DNA of 64,000 bases from Pseudarthrobacter sp. GA104 (lineage in GTDB: Bacteria; Actinomycetota; Actinomycetes; Actinomycetales; Micrococcaceae), in the NCBI RefSeq assembly GCF_009741265.1, contig NZ_WOWL01000001.1, positions 2,170,001-2,234,000 of the forward strand, read 5' to 3'. The position numbers and the translations under genes are program-made. This document shows positions 27,566 through 40,117 of this stretch, piece by piece. The notes under the pieces were generated by a model. That model worked only from the letters and a program-made list of their open reading frames with translations, did not search any database and was not told the origin of the DNA. How positions within the stretch are numbered: position 1 is the first letter of the stretch; each line of letters starts with the position of its first letter.

Positions 27566-27639
27566 TGGGCGTACCAGGACTTGAACCTGGGACCTCTTCG
27601 TTATCAGCGAAGCGCTCTAACCGCCTGAGCTATACGCCC
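27566..27639 (-). tRNA. tRNA-Ile (GAT)
   Basis: A 74-nt cloverleaf with acceptor GGGCGTA/TACGCCC, discriminator A and anticodon GAT in the loop CTGATAA. The T-arm CCAGGTTCAAGTCCTGG is present. CCA is not encoded. Confidence 0.95.
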
Positions 27640-27697
27640 CGATGCCTCATCGGGCCGAGACATGACTTTACAGCACATCCCGGCCCGATCTCAAATC

Positions 27698-27731
27698 GGG
27701 CGTTTTCGCCGGTATCTGGCCGGCGAAAACA
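27698..27731. terminator. Stem-loop after the gyrA operon
   Basis: GTTTTCGCCGG and CCGGCGAAAAC are separated by 7 nt, directly after the DUF3566 stop on the minus strand. The A/T-rich arm ends make it a plausible bidirectional terminator. Confidence 0.65.
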
Positions 27732-27736
27732 GGGAA

Positions 27737-28405
27737 CTAGTCGTCCGTGAGGGTGACGCCAATGCCGCCCACAAGGGTGGCAGAGATGTTGTAGAGCACG
27801 GCGGAAAGCATGGAGAGCGCGGTCAGCAGGACCACGTTCACTACCGCGATGATGGTGGCGAAGGATGCCACCTGGCCCAGGGAAGCCACCTTCTTCAGCT
27901 CGAAGCCGCCGCCTTCGGAGCCGGCCAGGGTACCCAACAGGCTGTCCACTTGGTCGAAGATTCCGGTGAGGTCAAGAACAGTCCACAGCACAATGGCGGC
28001 CACCACGGTGACAATTCCCAGTGCCACGGACAGCAGGAAAGCCATCTTGAGGACGGACCACGGGTCCACCTTGCTGATCAGCAGCCGTGCACGCCGGACC
28101 TTCGCTTTCGGAGCAGGCTTGACGAGGCCCGGGGTGCCTTGCCCTGGACCGGCCGACGGCGGTCGCTGGCCGGGTGCCGGGCGCTGGCCGGGCTGTCCCA
28201 CGGGACGCTGGGCCGGCGGTCCCGCCGGCCGGTCGCCCTGGGCCGGACGCTGGCCGGGGACTGCCGGGCGCTGCCCCTGGGCGGCGGCAGGGGCGGCAGG
28301 GCGCTGTTGCGGACGAACGGGGGCGTTTACCCGTGGAGCGGCTGAGGGCCGGCTGCCGTCGGGAACCGTACTGTTCGACTTGGGAAATGAGTCGGGATTA
28401 CTCAC
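27737..28405 (-). CDS. DUF3566 membrane protein downstream of gyrA
   Basis: A 222-aa protein. The first 105 residues are a disordered Pro/Gln/Arg/Ala-rich tail. Two membrane helices follow (about 117-140 and 187-210) within the DUF3566 domain, recognisable by [20 protein letters not shown] and a [15 protein letters not shown] segment. In mycobacteria the protein in this slot (Rv0007/CwsA-like neighbourhood) is linked to the division site; here the role is inferred only from position. The start overlaps the gyrA end by 8 nt. Confidence 0.88.
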   Translation of the reverse strand: MSNPDSFPKSNSTVPDGSRPSAAPRVNAPVRPQQRPAAPAAAQGQRPAVPGQRPAQGDRPAGPPAQRPVGQPGQRPAPGQRPPSAGPGQGTPGLVKPAPKAKVRRARLLISKVDPWSVLKMAFLLSVALGIVTVVAAIVLWTVLDLTGIFDQVDSLLGTLAGSEGGGFELKKVASLGQVASFATIIAVVNVVLLTALSMLSAVLYNISATLVGGIGVTLTDD

Positions 28406-31076
28406 TCGTTACCTCCGTGTAGTCTTCGTTCTGCTCAGCGTTGCCCGAGGCGTCCTCTGACTCAACGGCCGGTGGTTCTTCTGCCAATGCTGGGCTGGCT
28501 GATTCCTCGAGGGATCCGCCGTCTTCAGCCAACGTTACGTCATCCTCCGGTGATTCCTCGCCCTCGAGGCCGCGTTCGCTGTTGCGTGCCACCTCGATAA
28601 TCCGGTCGTTTTTGTCCGGCTTGGCAAAGATCACGCCCATGGTGTCACGACCCTTGGCGGGGACGCCGGCAACGGAGGACCGGACCACTTTGCCGCCCTC
28701 CATGACCACCAGCACCTCATCCTCTTCCTGGACGATCAGCGCGCCCACGAGGTCGCCGCGTTCTTCGGCAAGCTTGGCTACCTTGATGCCCAGCCCGCCG
28801 CGTCCCTGGAGCCGGTATTCCTCCACCGCTGTCCGTTTGGCGTACCCGCCCTCGGTCACGATGAAGACGTAGGAGCCGTCAGTCACCACATTGGCGGCCA
28901 GCAGCTCATCCTCCTCGCGGAACTTCATTCCGGTGACTCCGGAGGTTGCCCGGCCCATGGGCCGGAGGGCATCCTCGGTGGCGGTGAAACGGATGGACTG
29001 GCCCTTGCGGGACACCAGCAGGAGGTCGTCGGTTTCCGAAACCAGCTGCGCGGACACCAGCTCGTCGCCGTCGCGCAGGTTGATGGCAATCACGCCGGCG
29101 GAACGGTTGGTGTCGTAATCCTCGAGCCGGGTCTTCTTGACCAGCCCTCGCTTGGTGGCCAGGACCAGGTACGGCGCCTGCTGGTAGTCCTTCAGGTCCA
29201 GGACCTGGGCGATGTGTTCGTCCGGCTGGAACGCCATGAGGTTGGCCACGTGCTGGCCCTTGGCATCGCGGCCCGCCTCCATCAGCTCATAGGCCTTGGC
29301 GCGGTAGACGCGGCCCAGGTTGGTGAAGAAGAGCAGCCAGTGGTGGGTGGTGGTGACGAAGAAGTGCTCCACCACGTCGTCGCCGCGGAGCTGGGCACCC
29401 TTGATGCCCTTGCCGCCGCGCTGCTGCGAACGGTAGTTGTCGCTGCGGGTGCGCTTGACGTAGCCGCCGCGCGTAATGGTGACCACCATCTCCTCTTCGG
29501 GAATGAGGTCTTCCATGGACATGTCGCCGTCGAATCCCATGAGGATCCGGGTACGGCGATCGTCCCCGTGCTTGTCCACGATCTCGCCGAGCTCGGTGCT
29601 GATGATCTCGCGCTGGCGCTGCTCCGAGCCAAGGATTTCGTTGTACTCGGCGATCAACGCTTCAAGCTCGGAGTGCCGGTCCTGGATCTTTTGCCGTTCC
29701 AGGGCGGCGAGGCGGCGCAGCTGCATGTCAAGGATGGCGCGGGCCTGGAGCTCGTCGATGTCGAGCAGTTCCATCAGTCCGTCGCGTGCCGCTTCGGTGG
29801 TGTTGGACGCGCGGATGAGGGCGATCACCTCGTCCAGCATGTCCAGTGCCTTCAGGAGCGCCCGCAGGATGTGGGCCTCTTCCTCGGCCTTGCGCAGCCG
29901 GTACCGTGTGCGGCGGGCAATGACATCCATCTGGTGGGTCACCCAGTGCCGGATGAAGGCGTCCAGGCTCAGGGTGCGGGGGACGCCGTCAACAATGGCC
30001 AGCATGTTGGCGGAGAAGTTGCTTTGCAGTTCGGTGTGCTTGTAAAGGTTGTTCAGCACCACCTTGGCCACGGCATCGCGCTTGAGCACGATGACCAGGC
30101 GCTGGCCCGTGCGTCCGGAGGTCTCGTCGCGGAGGTCCGCAATGCCCTGGATCTTGCCGTCCTTGACCAGTTCGGCGATCTTGATGGCCAGGTTGTCCGG
30201 GTTTGCCTGGTACGGCAGCTCGGTGACCACCAGGCAGGTGCGTCCCTGCAGCTCTTCGACATTTACCACTGCGCGCATGGTGACGGAGCCGCGGCCGGTC
30301 CGGTAGGCATCCTCGATGCCCTTGTGGCCCAGGATGGTGGCGCCGGTGGGGAAATCGGGACCCTTGATCCGCAGCAGGAGTTCTTCCAGCAGTTCTTCGC
30401 GGCTGGCGCCGGGGTTGGCCAGGTACCACTGCACGCCGTCCGCCACTTCGCGCAGGTTGTGCGGCGGAATGTTGGTGGCCATGCCGACGGCGATGCCGGA
30501 GGACCCGTTCACCAGCAGGTTGGGGAACCTTGCAGGCAGGATCGTGGGTTCCTGGTTCTTGCCGTCGTAGTTGTCCTGGAAATCGACGGTTTCCTCGTCG
30601 ATGTCCCTGACCATTTCCATGGCAAGCGGGGCCATCTTCGTTTCGGTGTACCGGGGTGCCGCAGCGCCATCATTGCCCGGGGAGCCGAAGTTGCCCTGGC
30701 CGAGGGCCAGGGGGTAGCGCATGGTCCAGTCCTGGATGAGGCGGACCAAAGCGTCGTAGATCGCCGTATCGCCGTGCGGGTGGTACTGGCCCATGACCTC
30801 GCCCACCACACGGGCACACTTGTTGAAGGAACGGTCAGGCCGGTAGCCGCCGTCGAACATCGCGTAAAGGACCCGGCGGTGGACCGGCTTCAGGCCGTCC
30901 CGGACGTCCGGGAGGGCACGGCCAACAATGACAGCCATGGCGTAGTCCAGGTAGGACCGCTGCATTTCTGTCTGGAGGTCCACCTGCTCCACGCGGTCGA
31001 TCAGCACGTCGCCTTCAAGAACGGTGTCCGGAGTGCCGGCGTCGGAGGCCGGGTTCTCGGGTGTTTCGTCGCTCAT
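28398..31076 (-). CDS. gyrA: DNA gyrase subunit A
   Basis: An 892-aa type II topoisomerase subunit that breaks and rejoins DNA for negative supercoiling. The QRDR region [14 protein letters not shown] carries Thr at the E. coli Ser83 equivalent and Asp at the Asp87 equivalent. The catalytic Tyr is in APRYTETKM. The C-terminal six-blade DNA-wrapping domain contains the gyrA-box-like [10 protein letters not shown], and an acidic tail ends the protein. It lies 57 bp after gyrB and is probably co-transcribed. Confidence 0.97.
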   Translation of the reverse strand: MSDETPENPASDAGTPDTVLEGDVLIDRVEQVDLQTEMQRSYLDYAMAVIVGRALPDVRDGLKPVHRRVLYAMFDGGYRPDRSFNKCARVVGEVMGQYHPHGDTAIYDALVRLIQDWTMRYPLALGQGNFGSPGNDGAAAPRYTETKMAPLAMEMVRDIDEETVDFQDNYDGKNQEPTILPARFPNLLVNGSSGIAVGMATNIPPHNLREVADGVQWYLANPGASREELLEELLLRIKGPDFPTGATILGHKGIEDAYRTGRGSVTMRAVVNVEELQGRTCLVVTELPYQANPDNLAIKIAELVKDGKIQGIADLRDETSGRTGQRLVIVLKRDAVAKVVLNNLYKHTELQSNFSANMLAIVDGVPRTLSLDAFIRHWVTHQMDVIARRTRYRLRKAEEEAHILRALLKALDMLDEVIALIRASNTTEAARDGLMELLDIDELQARAILDMQLRRLAALERQKIQDRHSELEALIAEYNEILGSEQRQREIISTELGEIVDKHGDDRRTRILMGFDGDMSMEDLIPEEEMVVTITRGGYVKRTRSDNYRSQQRGGKGIKGAQLRGDDVVEHFFVTTTHHWLLFFTNLGRVYRAKAYELMEAGRDAKGQHVANLMAFQPDEHIAQVLDLKDYQQAPYLVLATKRGLVKKTRLEDYDTNRSAGVIAINLRDGDELVSAQLVSETDDLLLVSRKGQSIRFTATEDALRPMGRATSGVTGMKFREEDELLAANVVTDGSYVFIVTEGGYAKRTAVEEYRLQGRGGLGIKVAKLAEERGDLVGALIVQEEDEVLVVMEGGKVVRSSVAGVPAKGRDTMGVIFAKPDKNDRIIEVARNSERGLEGEESPEDDVTLAEDGGSLEESASPALAEEPPAVESEDASGNAEQNEDYTEVTSE

Positions 31077-31133
31077 TAATTAATTTCCGTTTCAGGTATA
31101 TGTGAGATTCCGAATATTAGGACAGCGTGCTTC

Positions 31134-33221
<2,088 letters not shown>

Positions 33222-33600
33222 AGGCGCTGTCGACTCCTCTGTTCTCGATGATGGCCGGCCGAGTCCCCTCCTGGATCAGGAAAGTCATCCGCCAACAGGC
33301 ACAAACTTATAGCGCCGGTGGCCTGCTGACGGTGGGGATCCGCACTCCGCGTGCTGTGAGCGCGCGAAAACGGACTCAGTCAACGTTTCACCCGCGCCCA
33401 GTTATCTACACCGATTCTACCGCGCGACAGCCCATTTCCCCGCATTCCAGGGCCGTCGGCGGACAGTGCTGTGCCCATGCGAGGGCATTGGCCGCGCCTA
33501 GGGCGCGCTGGAAGTACGGCCTCCGGGTGCCTATACGCCCGGCGTCCCTTACAGCGCTCTACACGCCGTTGGGCGGATTTTCAAGAGTCCGGTGCCGGCA
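33222..33600. other. Intergenic region upstream of gyrB
   Basis: About 380 bp with no gene supported on either strand. It must hold the gyrB promoter. No DnaA box, parS site or clear terminator was found. Confidence 0.6.
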
Positions 33601-34164
33601 CTACCCGTAAGTGTCCCGGGGGCCCCGGCCGTTTACCGAGCGGCCGCCCTTGCGCCAGCTCGGTGCCGCAGGGCCGAGCACCTTGATGCTGGTTACCACT
33701 CCGTCGCCCAGCTCCACCCGGAACTTCTCCAGGAGGCTGGTGCTTAGCAGGCGCAGCTGGGTGGCCCAGGCGGTTGAGTCGCACCGGACGTGCAGGGTGG
33801 TGTCGGTGAAACTTTCCGGGACGCAGTGGGCCGAGATTTCAGGACCAACCAGGGTTGCCCATTCAGCCATCACGGACCCCACCGCCACCGGGGAGGTCCA
33901 GCCGCGTTCCGCCACCAGGCGTCCCACCACCTTGCCCAGGCCAAGGGGGTCGCGGCCCGTGGCGTGGAACTGGCTGAAGCCTCGGGTGTCGCGGGTGCCC
34001 TTTTTCGCCTTTGAGGTGCCCGGGCGGTGCGCTGCCCTGCGGATTTCGCCGCGGGCTGCGGCTGCTTCCCGCATCCGGTTCAGGGCAACCTGCGGGGCAT
34101 CGATGTTGTCGGGATCGCGGCCGGGCTGGAGCCCGCCGCCCTTCTCATTGTCCCTGCTCATCAA
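33601..34164 (-). CDS. dciA: DUF721/DciA-family protein
   Basis: A 187-aa protein with a basic disordered N-terminus and a DUF721 domain in the second half: GWTSPVAVGSVMAEWATLVGPEISAHCVPESF and LHVRCDSTAWATQLRLL. DciA is the ancestral replicative helicase operator in bacteria without DnaC/DnaI, so it likely assists DnaB loading at oriC. It overlaps the recF end by about 20 nt; the start may be either of two adjacent ATGs (34164 or 34161). Confidence 0.88.
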   Translation of the reverse strand: MMSRDNEKGGGLQPGRDPDNIDAPQVALNRMREAAAARGEIRRAAHRPGTSKAKKGTRDTRGFSQFHATGRDPLGLGKVVGRLVAERGWTSPVAVGSVMAEWATLVGPEISAHCVPESFTDTTLHVRCDSTAWATQLRLLSTSLLEKFRVELGDGVVTSIKVLGPAAPSWRKGGRSVNGRGPRDTYG

Positions 34165-35356
34165 TACCTCCCGGGATGACCTTCACCCGCCGTCCGGACA
34201 GCTCTTCCGGGATGTCGGCGTCGACGGCGGCGGTCACCAGGACCTGCTCCGCGCCGGAGACTATTGCGGCCAGTTTACGCCGCCGCTGGACGTCCAGCTC
34301 GGCAAAAACGTCGTCGAGGATCAGGATGGGAGCAGACCCTCCGGTACGGGCGTCGTCCAGCATCACATAGTAGGAGGCGAGCCGCAGCGAGAGGCACATG
34401 GACCATGTTTCGCCATGCGAGGCATAACCCTTGGCCGGCGCCTGGCCCAGGATGAGTTCCAGCTCGTCGCGGTGCGGTCCCACGAGCGAAATGCCCCGTT
34501 CGATTTCCTTCCGGCGGGATTCGGCGAAGGCGCGGACGTACCGCTCCGCCAACTCGTCCACAGAGAACCGGCGCAGGTCTTCCACGTCCGGCGAAGTACC
34601 TCCGGCCGCGGTGCCCGCGGCGGGAGGGAGCGCTGCGCCGTCGTCGTCCATCTGGCTCTGGAGGGTGGAGCGGTAGACGGCGTCTGCCGGTTTTGACGCG
34701 TCGGTGAGGTCCGCATATGCCCGCGCCAGATGCGGGCGCAGCCGCTCCACCAGTTCAAGCCTGGCGTGGAGCAGTTCGGCGCCGGCCTTCGCCATGTGCT
34801 GGTCCCACACGTCGAGGGTTGCCTCATGGGCAGGAGTGAATTTGCCCGCCCGGGCAGACTTCAGCAGCGCGTTGCGCTGCTTCAACACGCGGTCGTAGTC
34901 GCTGCGGGTCGCGGCATGATGCGGAATAAGGCTCGCGAGCAGCTCATCCAGGAAGCGGCGCCGGTTCGAGGGATCTCCCTTGACCAGGGCCAGGTCCTCC
35001 GGAGCGAAGAGGACCGTTTGGCATATGCCGAGCAGGTCACGGGCGCGCACCGGATTACTGCGGTTGATCCGGCCGCGGTTTGCCCGCCCTGCGTTGATTT
35101 CAAGTTCCAGGACCGTAGTCTGCCCGCCCCGGACCAGGCGGGCCCGCACCAACGCCCGGTCCGTTCCAAACCGCAGGAGGGGTGCATCCGAGCTGACGCG
35201 GTGGGAGCTGAGGGTGGCCAGGTAGCCGATGGCCTCCATCAGGTTGGTCTTGCCGATGCCGTTGTATCCCACCAGGACTGTGACGCCCGGAGCCAGGGCA
35301 AGGTCAACCTGGGCGTAGCTGCGGAAGTCGGTCAGGGAGAGGTGTTCGAGGTACAC
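34145..35356 (-). CDS. recF: DNA replication and repair protein RecF
   Basis: A 403-aa SMC-like ATPase that helps load RecA at gapped DNA. Walker A GYNGIGKTNLMEAIGYL near residue 30, the LVGPHRDELEL signature and the Walker B LILDDVFAELD are present. The N-terminal YLEHLSLTDFRSY is characteristic. It lies in the conserved dnaN-gnd-recF-dciA-gyrB order. Confidence 0.95.
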   Translation of the reverse strand: MYLEHLSLTDFRSYAQVDLALAPGVTVLVGYNGIGKTNLMEAIGYLATLSSHRVSSDAPLLRFGTDRALVRARLVRGGQTTVLELEINAGRANRGRINRSNPVRARDLLGICQTVLFAPEDLALVKGDPSNRRRFLDELLASLIPHHAATRSDYDRVLKQRNALLKSARAGKFTPAHEATLDVWDQHMAKAGAELLHARLELVERLRPHLARAYADLTDASKPADAVYRSTLQSQMDDDGAALPPAAGTAAGGTSPDVEDLRRFSVDELAERYVRAFAESRRKEIERGISLVGPHRDELELILGQAPAKGYASHGETWSMCLSLRLASYYVMLDDARTGGSAPILILDDVFAELDVQRRRKLAAIVSGAEQVLVTAAVDADIPEELSGRRVKVIPGGIDEQGQ

Positions 35357-35401
35357 GCGGTTTTCGGCAATTCTGGGAACCTCGCGGTTCCCGGCTGGAT
35401 G

Positions 35402-36286
35402 CTACTTGGCGGGGCGGGTGGCGTGGCCGCCGAACTGGTGGCGCAGTGCGGATACCATCTTCATGGCCGGTGAGCTGTCCTCGCGCGATTCGAAGCGGGC
35501 GAACAGTGCCGCAGTGATGGCCGGGGCGGGAATTGCGTTGGCAATGGCCTCTTCCACCGTCCACCTGCCCTCGCCCGAATCCTCGACGTAGTCGTCAATG
35601 TTCTTCAATCCCGGGTCTTCATCCAGCGCCTTGACCAACAGGTCCAGCAGCCAGGACCGGACCACCGTGCCTTTTTGCCAGGCGCGGAAGGTTCCGGGAA
35701 GGTCGTTGATGATGTCTTTGGAAGCCAGCAGCTGGTATCCCTCGGCGTATGCCTGCATCAGGCCGTATTCGATCCCGTTGTGGACCATCTTGGCGTAATG
35801 CCCTGCGCCGATCCCGCCCACGTGCACAAAGCTGTCCTCACGTTCGCCCTCCGGGCGCAGGGCATCAAACACCGGAAGGGCGCGTTCGATATCCGCAGCA
35901 TCTCCGCCCGCCATCAGGCCGTAACCGTTCTGCAGGCCCCAGACTCCGCCGGAGACGCCACAGTCCGCAAAGCGGATGCCCTTGGCGGCGAGGAGTTCAC
36001 CGTGTTTCTGGTCCTCCGTGAACCGCGAGTTTCCGCCGTCGATCACCAGGTCGCCCTCGGCGAGTTTGTCGCCAAGTTCCTTGATGACGGCGTCCGTGAT
36101 CTCACCGGCGGGAACCATGACCCAGATCAACCGCGGCACCGGGACTGCGGCAAGGAGTTCATCAAGGGTGGCGACGTCGGTGATGTCCGGGTTCCGGTCG
36201 AAACCGGTGACCTCCACGCCGCCCTTGCGCAGGCGTTCGCGCATGTTGAATCCCATTTTGCCAAGGCCGATCAGTCCAATGTGCAT
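35402..36286 (-). CDS. gnd: 6-phosphogluconate dehydrogenase (decarboxylating), short form
   Basis: A 294-aa oxidoreductase that converts 6-phosphogluconate to ribulose 5-phosphate, CO2 and NAD(P)H. The N-terminal GLIGLGKMG coenzyme fold, DGGNS, the CGVSGGVWG stretch and HNGIEYG with the catalytic Lys region match the short (about 300-aa) Gnd type, which lacks the C-terminal extension of the 470-aa form. The start (MHIGLIG) is set 17 codons inside the open frame, where homology begins. It is placed between dnaN and recF as in many actinobacteria. Confidence 0.93.
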   Translation of the reverse strand: MHIGLIGLGKMGFNMRERLRKGGVEVTGFDRNPDITDVATLDELLAAVPVPRLIWVMVPAGEITDAVIKELGDKLAEGDLVIDGGNSRFTEDQKHGELLAAKGIRFADCGVSGGVWGLQNGYGLMAGGDAADIERALPVFDALRPEGEREDSFVHVGGIGAGHYAKMVHNGIEYGLMQAYAEGYQLLASKDIINDLPGTFRAWQKGTVVRSWLLDLLVKALDEDPGLKNIDDYVEDSGEGRWTVEEAIANAIPAPAITAALFARFESREDSSPAMKMVSALRHQFGGHATRPAK

Positions 36287-36333
36287 TCTGGAACTCGTTT
36301 CTGCGCTAGAGGTGTGGCTGCGGGACCGTGTTC

Positions 36334-36397
36334 CCAACTAGGTAGCGCTAAGTGTCGTTTTGAACCTCCAAAACGACACTTGGCGCTACCTAGTTGG
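36334..36397. repeat. Long near-perfect inverted repeat (28-bp arms)
   Basis: Arms at 36334-36361 and 36370-36397 match at 27 of 28 positions, around an 8-bp loop. Each arm contains ACTAGGTAGCGC and AAGTGTCGTTTT. It lies between dnaN and gnd, 7 bp after the dnaN stop. It may end dnaN transcription or be a copy of a dispersed palindromic element; only one copy is in the window. Confidence 0.85.
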
Positions 36398-36403
36398 AGG
36401 GGG

Positions 36404-37528
36404 CTAGTTGGGCAGGCGGACCGGCATCACCAGGTAGCGGTAGTCATCCTGGTCCTCGCCGTCGGCGTCCGCCTGGGCTGTGATCATGGCCGGCTTGGGC
36501 GCAGTGGTGAACGAGAACCGGACGAACTTGGTCTCGATCACGCTGAGTCCTTCCACCAGGTAGTGGGGGTTGAAGGCCACGGTGATGTCGTCACCGGAAA
36601 GCTGGGCCTCAAGTTCCTCGGAAGCCTGGGCGTCCTCGCCGGTACCGGCGTCCAGGTTCAGGAGCCCCTGGGTGAAGGCGAGCCGAACGGGGGTGTTGCG
36701 TTCAGCTACCAGGGAGACACGGCGCACCGCTTCAACAAGCTCCTGGGTCTGAACCGTGGCATGGATGGGAGTCGAGTCCGGGAACAGCGAGCGGATCTTG
36801 GGGTAGTCCCCGTCCACCAGCAATGAGGTGGTGGTTCGTCCGCCGCTTTCGAAACCGATCAGCCTGCTGTCGTCGTCGGCGAGGGCAAGGTTGATGTCAC
36901 CGCTGTTGCCGAGGGTCTTGGCAACTTCGTTCAGGGTTTTTGCCTTGACCAGGGCGCTGGTGGAGATGCCCGGGGTGACCGGCTTCCACGGCACTTCACG
37001 CATGGCAAGGCGGTACCGGTCAGTGGCGAGCAGCGTGATGAGGTCGTCCTCGATTTCCATCCGCACGCCGGTGAGGATGGGCAGCGTGTCATCCTTGCTG
37101 GCGGCAATGATGACCTGTGACACCGCCTGGGCGAAGGAATCACCGGGGACAGTTCCGCTGATGGGCGGGAGTGCGGGAAGCGGCGGGTACTCGGCCTCGG
37201 GCATCGTGGCGAGATGGAAGCTGCTTCGGCGGCAGGTCAGCGTGACTTTGTTGCCGTCGGTTTCGACGTCGACCGGTGCCGAGGGGAGGCTGCGGCAGAT
37301 GTCGGCCAGGAGCCGGCCGGATACCAGGATGGTGCCTTCGTCCCGGATGTCCGCTGTGATTTCCAGCCGGGCGGAGGTCTCGTAGTCAAAGCTGGAGAGG
37401 CTCACGGTGCCCGCTTCGGCCTTCAACAGCAGGCCGGACAGGACGGGCACCGGCGGCCGCGGAGACAACGACCGGGCTGTCCAGGTGACGGCTTCTGCCA
37501 GGACGTCCCGATCGACTCTGAACTTCAC
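36404..37528 (-). CDS. dnaN: DNA polymerase III sliding clamp (beta subunit)
   Basis: A 374-aa protein in three clamp domains that encircles DNA and tethers polymerase III. The N-terminus VKFRVDRDVLAEAVTWTARSLS is the start of the family. It continues to a FNPHYLVEGL stretch, ending YLVMPVRL. The GTG at 37528 is chosen over an upstream ATG because the family N-terminus begins here and AAAGGCGG precedes it. Confidence 0.96.
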   Translation of the reverse strand: MKFRVDRDVLAEAVTWTARSLSPRPPVPVLSGLLLKAEAGTVSLSSFDYETSARLEITADIRDEGTILVSGRLLADICRSLPSAPVDVETDGNKVTLTCRRSSFHLATMPEAEYPPLPALPPISGTVPGDSFAQAVSQVIIAASKDDTLPILTGVRMEIEDDLITLLATDRYRLAMREVPWKPVTPGISTSALVKAKTLNEVAKTLGNSGDINLALADDDSRLIGFESGGRTTTSLLVDGDYPKIRSLFPDSTPIHATVQTQELVEAVRRVSLVAERNTPVRLAFTQGLLNLDAGTGEDAQASEELEAQLSGDDITVAFNPHYLVEGLSVIETKFVRFSFTTAPKPAMITAQADADGEDQDDYRYLVMPVRLPN

Positions 37529-38053
37529 GGAAGGGTGCCGCCTTTCATTGCTGCTGCCATAAGACCTGGAACTTCCCGCAGGCAGTTCCAAAAAGTGGGG
37601 TGCCCCACCACCTGAACCTGCATGGTCCGTGCTGCAGGAACCACACGAAAACCCAAGGATGGGAGCGCTGCTGACAGCTTAGCCGGAAGATCGGGGATTA
37701 ACCCATCCCCGATGGTCCCGACTGCCCGGAGGGCCGCCCGGCCCGGTGTGGTCTGGACGAGCGCACAGGTCTTGTTGTTTGAGGGATTTCAATTTTTTGG
37801 GATTAGTAGTGTTAATAACTGCTGTGGAAACTGTGGATAACCTTCCCCTGCCGCGGGTTCCAGCGGTTAAGCCCTGTTCATCCACTGTGGGCGGCGCAGG
37901 TTTTAAACAGGGTGTGGATGGGGACAAGATTTTTTGCGGTTTTGCGAATCCACAGGCGCCTTAAGGGTTTTAAGCCCATTAACCGCGGTTGTCCCCTTAA
38001 GTATCCACAGGCTTATCCACATGCACCTGTTAATAAGGTATGGGTGCGGCCGG
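37529..38053. other. oriC segment between dnaN and dnaA
   Basis: About 525 bp with no gene. Exact DnaA boxes lie at 37832-37840 and 38013-38021; one-mismatch boxes at 37913-37921 and 38001-38009. AT-rich stretches at 37778-37820 and 37926-37944 are candidates for the duplex-unwinding element. The dnaA-dnaN spacer is the usual oriC of actinobacteria. Confidence 0.8.
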
Positions 38054-39481
38054 CTAGGAGTCGCGCTGCTGCTGCTTGATCCGGTTGGTCAGCTCAGTTA
38101 CCTGGTTGTAGATCACACGCCGCTCGGCCATCAGTTCGCGGATCTTCCTGTCAGCGTGGATCACTGTGGTGTGGTCGCGGCCGCCAAGTTCCTGGCCGAT
38201 CTTCGGCAGCGACATGTCCGTGAGCTCGCGGCAGAGGTACATGGCAATCTGGCGCGCCGTCACCAGGGTCCTGGTCCGCGACTTGCTGCACAGCTCTTCC
38301 ATGCTCAGCTTGAAGTACTCGGCCGTCTGCTGGAGGATCTGGCCGGACGTGATCTCCTGGGCGCCGTCGTCGGTAATTAGGTCCTTGAGGACCATCTCCG
38401 CAAGTGCCACATCCACGGGCTGCCGGTTGAGGCTTGCAAAGGCAGTGACCCGGATCAGTGCACCCTCAAGTTCACGGATGTTGCTGGAAATCTTGGATGC
38501 GATGTATTCCAGTGCGTCATCGGGAGCAGAGAGACCTTCGCTCAGGGCCTTCTTGCGGAGGATGGCGATGCGGGTTTCGAGTTCCGGCGGCTGGATGTCC
38601 GTGAGGAGGCCCCACTCGAAGCGGGACTTCATGCGGTCCTCGAATCCTGCCAGCAGCTTGGGCGGCTGGTCCGAAGTGATGACCACCTGCTTGTTGTTGT
38701 TGTGCAGGGAATTGAAAGTGTGGAAGAACTCCTCCAACGTCCGGTCCTTGCCCGCGAGGAACTGGATGTCATCGATGAGCAGAACATCCACGTTGCGGTA
38801 GGTGGTCTTGAAGCTGGCGCCCTCATCGTCACGGATGGAGTTGATGAAGTCGTTGGTGAACTCTTCCGAGTTGACGTAGCGGACGCGGATGCCGCTGTAG
38901 AGCCGGCGGGCATAGTGGCCGATGGCGTGCAGCAGGTGCGTCTTGCCCAGCCCCGAATCACCGTAAATGAACAGCGGGTTGTAGGCCTTTGCCGGCGCTT
39001 CAGCGACGGCGACGGCCGCAGCGTGGGCGAAGCGGTTGGAGGAACCAATGACGAAGGTGTCGAAGACGTACTTCGGGTTCAGGCGGCCGAACTCGTGCGA
39101 AGTGCTGGGCAGCATGGGCTGCGGCTTCTGTTCGATGAGCTGGTCCGGGGAGAAGGACGGCTCGACGACGACGGGCTCGGGTTCTTTGTGGATGGGAACC
39201 AGGTCCGTGTCCACGTCGATGGCGCACCGGATGTCCTCGGAGAAAACGTTGTGCAGTGCGTCATCCAGGGCGTCCTTGACCTGCGTCTGGAGCACTTCGC
39301 GGGTGAGTTCGTTGGGAACTGCCACCAGGAGCGTGGACCCGATCAGGCCCTGCGCCTGGGCAAGGATGACAAAGCCACGCTGCCGTGGTGAGACACGGTG
39401 GTCCTGTTCCAGCAGGCTGACAACGCGCCGCCAGGAACTTCCGACAGTATTGGCGTGGTTGGCTTCGTCTACTGTCATCAA
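38054..39481 (-). CDS. dnaA: Chromosomal replication initiator DnaA
   Basis: A 475-aa AAA+ initiator that binds DnaA boxes and melts oriC. Domain I is at the N-terminus ([11 protein letters not shown]), with a short acidic linker. The AAA+ module carries Walker [16 protein letters not shown], Walker B LLIDDIQF and a sensor region with [10 protein letters not shown]. Domain IV ends with the box-reading helix [15 protein letters not shown]. The start may be M1 or M2 of MM. Length is shorter than in Streptomyces because the linker is brief. Confidence 0.97.
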   Translation of the reverse strand: MMTVDEANHANTVGSSWRRVVSLLEQDHRVSPRQRGFVILAQAQGLIGSTLLVAVPNELTREVLQTQVKDALDDALHNVFSEDIRCAIDVDTDLVPIHKEPEPVVVEPSFSPDQLIEQKPQPMLPSTSHEFGRLNPKYVFDTFVIGSSNRFAHAAAVAVAEAPAKAYNPLFIYGDSGLGKTHLLHAIGHYARRLYSGIRVRYVNSEEFTNDFINSIRDDEGASFKTTYRNVDVLLIDDIQFLAGKDRTLEEFFHTFNSLHNNNKQVVITSDQPPKLLAGFEDRMKSRFEWGLLTDIQPPELETRIAILRKKALSEGLSAPDDALEYIASKISSNIRELEGALIRVTAFASLNRQPVDVALAEMVLKDLITDDGAQEITSGQILQQTAEYFKLSMEELCSKSRTRTLVTARQIAMYLCRELTDMSLPKIGQELGGRDHTTVIHADRKIRELMAERRVIYNQVTELTNRIKQQQRDS

Positions 39482-39939
39482 TCGGTTCCCTCAAAACTTG
39501 CTTTGCCTGCATTGCCTGCAGCCGCGAGTCTTGAACCAGGATGGGTTCAGCTTCATCCACAGGGTTATGCACAGCACGTGGATAATCGGCTACTGGGCCA
39601 CTCTAGGGGATGAAAAGCCTAGAAGATAGCTGGCAAGGGGCTTGTGGATAATTACATGGATGTGGTTTCCAAAACGGCCCTGTGAGCCACTTCATCCACA
39701 GCCTCGGAGGGCAGGTTAAGCACAGTTGGGGATAGCCCGCACGTGGAGCCTCAGTTTGACTCAGGGGTTCAGGTTGCCCTAACGTTGTGAAGTCCTTTGT
39801 GTCCGCTTTTTGGCCCCATCTGAATCTCTTAGGCGCAGTGCGCTTGAGCAGCCGGGGGAAGCGTGCATATACAAAACTTAGCGTCGGCCAGTTCTTCCCC
39901 ATACGGTGGGCGCACCTTTGATCCACTGGAGTAACTAAC
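39482..39939. other. oriC segment between dnaA and rpmH
   Basis: About 460 bp. One exact DnaA box (39643-39651) and at least four single-mismatch boxes (39553-39561, 39565-39573, 39577-39585, 39692-39700) cluster in about 150 bp. They precede the divergent dnaA and rpmH promoters, so they may also mediate DnaA autoregulation. Confidence 0.75.
39756..39785 (+). promoter_or_regulatory. Probable rpmH promoter
   Basis: TTGACT at 39756-39761 and TAACGT at 39780-39785, with an 18-bp spacer, lie 155 bp before the rpmH start. The match is to a primary-sigma type promoter. Confidence 0.55.
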
Positions 39940-40077
39940 GTGAGCAAGCGGACTTTTCAGCCGAATAACCGCCGTCGAGCCAAGAAGCACGGCTTCCGCC
40001 TTCGTATGCGTACCCGTGCCGGCCGCGCCATCCTGGCGGCCCGTCGTGGCAAGGGCCGTACCGAGCTGTCGGCGTAA
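39940..40077 (+). CDS. rpmH: 50S ribosomal protein L34
   Basis: A 45-aa highly basic protein ([20 protein letters not shown]..., ending GKGRTELSA), of the usual L34 length. GTG start, with GGAG about 9 nt upstream. It is the first gene of the rpmH-rnpA-yidD-yidC-jag-rsmG-parAB series, divergent from dnaA. Confidence 0.97.
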   Translation: MSKRTFQPNNRRRAKKHGFRLRMRTRAGRAILAARRGKGRTELSA

Positions 40078-40117
40078 ATAACTGACTTGTCGGTAGACAT
40101 TTCTTTGCGAGTTTAAG

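Noticed and set aside
39565..39585. Possible additional parS or IHF-type sites near dnaA
   Set aside because: CACGTG occurs within GCACGTGGATAA but lacks the flanking GTTT/AAAC of parS; it is better read as a DnaA box.
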